From contig NZ_BMQJ01000007.1 in NCBI RefSeq assembly GCF_014648055.1, forward strand, positions 63,046-127,045: a stretch of 64,000 nucleotides of DNA. The letters run 5' to 3'. Positions 60,707 through 64,000 of this stretch are shown in pieces. This DNA comes from Streptosporangium pseudovulgare (GTDB lineage: Bacteria; Actinomycetota; Actinomycetes; Streptosporangiales; Streptosporangiaceae). Made by a program: the position numbers and the translations under genes. Each line of letters opens with the position of its first letter. Positions within the stretch are counted from its first letter, which is position 1. The notes under the pieces were generated by a model. The model had not been told where the DNA came from. It ran no database searches and saw only the letters and a program-made list of their open reading frames with translations.

Positions 60707-61171
60707 ATGCGACAGACCGTGGGCCCACGCCGGGCCCGGCCCGAGGACGCCGAGCGGATCGCCGACGTCTTCCTGGCCGCCCGCGCCGGGATGACCTACC
60801 TGCCGGACCTGCACACCGACGAGGAGACCCGGAGCTGGATCGCCCACGTCGTGATCCCGGACGACGAGGTCTGGGTGGCCTGCCCGGACGGCGAGGTCGC
60901 GGCCTTCGCCGCGCTCGGCGACGGATGGCTGGACCACCTGTACGTCGCGCCGGAGGCCCAGGGCCGGGGCGTCGGCGCCGCGTTGCTCGCGCTGGCCAAG
61001 GAACGGCGGCCGGACGGGCTCGACCTGCACGTGTTCCAGGAGAACACCGGCGCCCGCCGCTTCTACGAGCGGCACGGCTTCACCCTGGTGGAGCTGGGCG
61101 ACGGCGGCGGCAACGAGGAGAACCTCCCCGATGCCCGCTACCGCTGGCGGCCCGCCGCCCGGAACGCCTGA
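60707..61171 (+). CDS. GNAT-family N-acetyltransferase
   Basis: 154 aa from ATG 60707. The acetyl-CoA loop is LYVAPEAQGRGVGAALLALAKE, followed by LHVFQENTGARRFYERHGF, typical of GNAT. Its substrate is not known. The stop region is part of a 37-bp tandem repeat, so its last residues (RPAARNA) may be recent additions. Confidence 0.9.
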   Translation: MRQTVGPRRARPEDAERIADVFLAARAGMTYLPDLHTDEETRSWIAHVVIPDDEVWVACPDGEVAAFAALGDGWLDHLYVAPEAQGRGVGAALLALAKERRPDGLDLHVFQENTGARRFYERHGFTLVELGDGGGNEENLPDARYRWRPAARNA

Positions 61172-61275
61172 CCGTACGCTTCCCGGCTCCGCCGCCCGGA
61201 ACGCCTGACCGTACGCTTCCCGGCTCCGCCGCCGGACGCCCGACCGTACGCCTCCCGGCTCCGCCGTCTGGAACG
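61161..61275. repeat. 37-bp tandem repeat overlapping the GNAT stop
   Basis: GGAACGCCTGACCGTACGCTTCCCGGCTCCGCCGCCC-type units start at 61161 and 61198 and, with small changes, at about 61234, then decay. The first unit includes the last codons and stop of the GNAT gene. Confidence 0.85.
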
Positions 61276-61286
61276 CCCGGCCTCGC

Positions 61287-62102
61287 TCACCGCCCCGGCG
61301 TCCGGCCGTACGCGCCCCGGGTCCGCCGCAGGGTCGCCGCGACGGCGTGGGCGAAGCCGTCCACGTTGTCGATCATGATGTTATGGCCGCAGTCCGGGAC
61401 CGCCATGACGTCCACCCCGGCCGCGGCCAGCCCGGCGGCGCCGTCCGGCGCCCCGTCGGCCTCGGGGTGGAGGAAGGCGCGCGGGATCGTGAGCTCCAGC
61501 AGCAGTTCGCGCACGGTGCGCGTGGCTCCGCCGTACGGCACGGCGCACCGGACCAGGTGGACCGCGCTGCGGTGCAGCGCCTCGGGGCCGGCCAGGCGCA
61601 TGGTGGCCGCCCAGTGCGGGCCGACCCGCTCCATGGTCTCCGCCCAGCCGTACCGCAGGAAGTCCTCCTCGGTGTAGCCGGCGATCCCCGAGCTGCCCGG
61701 CCGCGGCGCGGGATCGGTCGGATCGAGGTTGGAGTCGACCAGGACGAGCGCCGAGACCAGGTGCGGATGCCGTACGGCCAGCACCGTCGCCACCGCGCCG
61801 CCCATGCTGTGCGCCACGACCTCCGCGGTGCCGACGCCCGCCTCGGTCAGCGCGGCGGCGAGCATGTCGGCGTGCCCCTCCAGGGTGTAGCCGAAATCGG
61901 CGGGCCGGTCGCTGATGCCGAACCCGAGCATGTCGATCATCAGGGTCCGGTGGCCGGACAGCGCCGGGTGGGTCACGGCCGGGGTGAAGTACGGCGCCGA
62001 CGACGCGCCGAGTCCGTGCACGAACGCCCTGACCGGTTCCGCGCCCGGCAGCTCCACCCAGCGGATCCGGCTTCCGTCGGCCCTCACCCGCGCGTCACGC
62101 AT
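61287..62102 (-). CDS. Alpha/beta hydrolase
   Basis: 271 aa from ATG 62102 with GAGGAGGAGAG upstream. FVHGLGASSAPYF is the oxyanion region, VVAHSMGGAVATVLA carries the nucleophile Ser, and PDCGHNIMI carries His. A lid of helices (TEEDFLRYGWAETMERVGP) sits before the acid. The divergent gene is a PadR regulator, probably controlling it. Confidence 0.88.
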   Translation of the reverse strand: MRDARVRADGSRIRWVELPGAEPVRAFVHGLGASSAPYFTPAVTHPALSGHRTLMIDMLGFGISDRPADFGYTLEGHADMLAAALTEAGVGTAEVVAHSMGGAVATVLAVRHPHLVSALVLVDSNLDPTDPAPRPGSSGIAGYTEEDFLRYGWAETMERVGPHWAATMRLAGPEALHRSAVHLVRCAVPYGGATRTVRELLLELTIPRAFLHPEADGAPDGAAGLAAAGVDVMAVPDCGHNIMIDNVDGFAHAVAATLRRTRGAYGRTPGR

Positions 62103-62212
62103 GTGCTCTCCTCCTCTGATGCGCATGTGCGTGTACCGGTGCGCCGACGCGTTCCGGCACGTCAGGTGTCGCCAGGCGCGTCTGATACATCGCGAAGGAG
62201 ATACTAAGACAC

Positions 62213-62224
62213 CGATATATATCG
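62213..62224. promoter_or_regulatory. PadR operator candidate
   Basis: CGATATATATCG is a perfect 12-bp palindrome in the 143-bp gap between the hydrolase and PadR starts, 21 bp ahead of the PadR ATG. It is one of few AT-rich palindromes in the window. Confidence 0.55.
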
Positions 62225-62245
62225 AGCGCAAGTTACGATGCGGTC

Positions 62246-62788
62246 ATGCTGGAGCTGGCCATCCTGGGGTTCCTCTATGAAGAGCCGCTGCACGGCTACG
62301 AGCTGCGCAAGCGCACCGCCGCGCTGACCGGGCACGTGCGGCCGATCGCCGACGGCACGCTCTACCCGGCGATCAAGCGCCTGGAGCGCGCCGGGCTGCT
62401 CGCCCGCGAGCTGCGGCCCGGCACGCTCGCCGCCCCCCGGCACGTGCTGAGCCTCACCCCGGCCGGACGGGAAGAGCTGCTGCGCCGCCTGGGTGAGCCG
62501 GACGAGCAGTTCGTCACCGACGAGAACCGCTGGTTCACCGTCCTGGCCTTCCTGCGCCACCTCGGTGACCCCGCGCGGCAGGCCGCGGTCTTACGCCGCC
62601 GGCTGGACTTCCTCACCGAGCCCGCCAGCTTCTTCTGGGACGGTGACCGCCCGCTGCGCGCCGCCGACTTCGACGACCCCTTCCGGCAGGGCCTGTTCAC
62701 GATCGCCACCGCGACCAGCCGTACGGAGATCCACTGGTTGCGCGAGACCCTCGACCTGCTGGACCGGGAGCCGGGCCCGGCACGCTGA
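62246..62788 (+). CDS. PadR-family transcriptional regulator
   Basis: 180 aa. ELAILGFLYEEPLHGYELRKRTAALTGHVRPIADGTLYPAIKRLERAGLL is the PadR winged helix. The C-terminal helical region (about 95-175) is the Vir-type dimerisation part. It is divergent from the alpha/beta hydrolase across an AT-rich palindrome and probably represses both. Confidence 0.93.
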   Translation: MLELAILGFLYEEPLHGYELRKRTAALTGHVRPIADGTLYPAIKRLERAGLLARELRPGTLAAPRHVLSLTPAGREELLRRLGEPDEQFVTDENRWFTVLAFLRHLGDPARQAAVLRRRLDFLTEPASFFWDGDRPLRAADFDDPFRQGLFTIATATSRTEIHWLRETLDLLDREPGPAR

Positions 62789-62878
62789 CCGGGGCACGCC
62801 GGAGCGGACGCCCGGCGACCGCCATGCGGGTGGGCCGGGAACCCGGATCGGGCCGGCACCCCTTCGGCCGACCTGGCC

Positions 62879-62999
62879 GGAGGCACGGCTCAGGCCGGTG
62901 ACCAGACGGCCGGCGGCACGAGCATCTCGTCCTCGGTGCCGGAGGCACGGCTCAGGCCGGCGGCCAGAGTGCCAGTGGCACGAGCATCTCGTCCTCGGT
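62879..62999. repeat. Two ~60-bp direct repeats at the phosphodiesterase 3' end
   Basis: Copies at 62879-62938 and 62941-63000 (period 62 bp, about 54 of 60 positions alike). The right copy holds the last codons and stop of the gene at 62952; the left copy, beyond the stop, still codes a near-identical tail (TEDEMLVP..W.PA) in a shifted frame. Confidence 0.85.
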
Positions 63000-64000
63000 C
63001 AGCGCCCCGTGCTCGAAACGCGGGCCGCGCACCGGGAGGGGGAAGCGGGGCGAGGCCGCGACGGCCACCACCTCCCCGAGCCGCTCCCGGACGGCCGGGG
63101 TCAGCTCCAGCAGGCCCAGGCCGGGCAGCTCGCCGGCGGCCAGCACGAGCGCGTGCTCGCCGAGCGCGGCGGCGAGCCGTTCCGCCGCCTCGCCGGCCCG
63201 TCCCGGGCGCGGGTGGAGCCAGCGCACCCGTCCCGCGCCCCCGCCCGGCAGCGCGCACAGCTCCGGGGCGTCCACCTCGGCCCACGCGGCCTCCAGGACC
63301 GGATCGGGGGCGACGGGCACCTGTCCGTGGTCGGAGTGCGCGATCACGTGCCAGCCCCGCGCGGCCCAGGACAGCGCGTGACGCTCCAACCCGGCGACGG
63401 CGCGCATGGCGAGAGGGTCGTAACCGTGCCGGTGAAAGTGGTCGTCCAGGTTGACGTAGATCCACAGCAGCAGCCGCCGGCCGTCCGCGGCGTGCTCCGC
63501 GAACGCGGCCTCGACGTCGCGGGCCACGGCCGCCACCAGGCTCTCCGGGTCGAGCGCCTGGGCCGCGAGTTCGCGCCGCCGCGCCGCCGGGACGCCGCCG
63601 GCGTCCCGGAACGCCGGGAACCGGGCGGCTCCCCGGAGCAGGGCCGCCGACCAGGGGCTCGTGAGCGTGTCGATCTCGCGCCCCACGGCGACGGCGACGG
63701 TCCCGGGAAGCGCGGCCGCGCGCTCGAACACGGTCGTCCGCGCCGCGATGAGATCACCGTTCGGCGGACCGCCGTCGGAGAAGGCGCCGCCGGAAAGGGC
63801 GTCCACGGGAGGGCCGCCGCCCGGCGGAGCGCCGTCCGCCCGGTCCGGTACGGCTCGCGCGAGGGTCTCGCCGGTGATCACGTTCACGAGGGAGCCGTCG
63901 GCGGGCGAGCGGCAGGCGGCTCCGATCGCCAGGTGCCCGGCGACGGGAAGGCCGGTGACCGAGGTCATCCAGGCGGTCGCCGAGGTGCTGGGGAACGTCG
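62952..64000 (-). CDS. Alkaline-phosphatase-superfamily phosphodiesterase-like protein, 5' end beyond window
   Basis: The frame runs to the window edge. The bases upstream of ATG 63968 read PSTSATAWMTSVTGLPVAGH, the usual nucleophile region (F/Y-P-S-T-x) of nucleotide pyrophosphatase/phosphodiesterase-like proteins, so that ATG is internal. Later marks are LLLWIYVNLDDHFHRHGYDP, IAHSDHGQ (metal Asp/His) and FEHGALTEDEMLVPL near the end. The family cleaves phosphodiesters with two zinc ions. An Ala/Gly/Pro insert (GGGPPVDALSGGAFSDGG) is unusual. The 3' end is flanked by a 62-bp duplication. Confidence 0.82.
   Translation of the reverse strand, partial: TFPSTSATAWMTSVTGLPVAGHLAIGAACRSPADGSLVNVITGETLARAVPDRADGAPPGGGPPVDALSGGAFSDGGPPNGDLIAARTTVFERAAALPGTVAVAVGREIDTLTSPWSAALLRGAARFPAFRDAGGVPAARRRELAAQALDPESLVAAVARDVEAAFAEHAADGRRLLLWIYVNLDDHFHRHGYDPLAMRAVAGLERHALSWAARGWHVIAHSDHGQVPVAPDPVLEAAWAEVDAPELCALPGGGAGRVRWLHPRPGRAGEAAERLAAALGEHALVLAAGELPGLGLLELTPAVRERLGEVVAVAASPRFPLPVRGPRFEHGALTEDEMLVPLALWPPA

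Noticed and set aside
62890-63465. Possible second gene on the - strand ending TEDEMLVPPAVWSPA
   Set aside because: Its end is the left copy of the 62-bp duplication and its upstream part is an off-frame reading of the phosphodiesterase gene.

Overview
The window is chromosomal DNA of a very GC-rich actinomycete. The signs are strong third-position G/C bias, many GTG starts, start/stop overlaps of the ATGA and GTGA type, a DUF2510 protein, membrane Ser/Thr kinases, an actinobacterial-type c-di-AMP riboswitch, and oligoribonuclease next to tRNA-His. A Streptosporangiales-type organism is my inference, not something the sequence proves. Both window ends cut genes: a GNAT/FemAB-like gene on the left (5' part missing) and a phosphodiesterase-like gene on the right (5' part missing).

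Layout. 1-12.7 kb: a one-direction surface-polysaccharide locus (FemAB-like acyltransferase, three GT2 glycosyltransferases, a polysaccharide deacetylase, a Wzx/MviN-type flippase, a membrane-anchored GH26-like hydrolase, and a very large GT2-like multi-spanning membrane protein with a small membrane partner). 12.8-14.5 kb: an ECF sigma factor coupled to a LytR-CpsA-Psr protein, the enzyme class that attaches such polymers to peptidoglycan. 14.6-18.1 kb: a phosphotransferase, a MocR regulator and a divergent PNPOx-like flavoprotein. 18.2-22.6 kb: an active Ser/Thr kinase, a translationally coupled pseudokinase with an outside domain, and a DUF2510 membrane protein. 22.6-25.2 kb: orn, tRNA-His, an orphan LuxR DNA-binding protein and lysine 6-transaminase. 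25.5-29.4 kb: a stress group (HdeD, double-domain USP, DoxX, M20 amidohydrolase) in which two loci share a 57-bp element with inverted ends. 29.5-34.2 kb: HlyIII, an AhpD-like protein, a spermidine-synthase-like protein, a two-gene WXG100-like pair and an N-terminally short pirin.

34.3-40.3 kb: bioB-bioA, a His-rich SodC-like lipoprotein, pterin dehydratase, a class II aldolase and a DUF4032 kinase-like protein. 40.4-43.0 kb: a four-gene Roadblock/LC7-DUF4388 cluster with no GTPase beside it. 43.0-46.6 kb: an alpha/beta hydrolase, a secreted double-psi-barrel protein preceded by a c-di-AMP (ydaO-type) riboswitch, and a DUF4253 protein. 46.8-64 kb: LysR/SDR pair, exported GDPD, a nucleotidyltransferase, a PepSY protein, formamidase fmdA-fmdB, a two-component system with a divergent small membrane protein, an MFS exporter, a lipoprotein, a FAD monooxygenase with its TetR regulator and two matching operators, a GNAT, an alpha/beta hydrolase with divergent PadR, and the truncated phosphodiesterase-like gene.

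Several gene ends carry short GC-rich tandem repeats (17-62 bp periods). The most interesting parts are the glycan locus with its degenerate giant glycosyltransferase, the kinase/pseudokinase pair, the sigma factor-LCP coupling, the 57-bp element found twice, the Roadblock cluster and the riboswitch-controlled secreted protein. No CRISPR array, insertion sequence, integrase or phage gene was seen.
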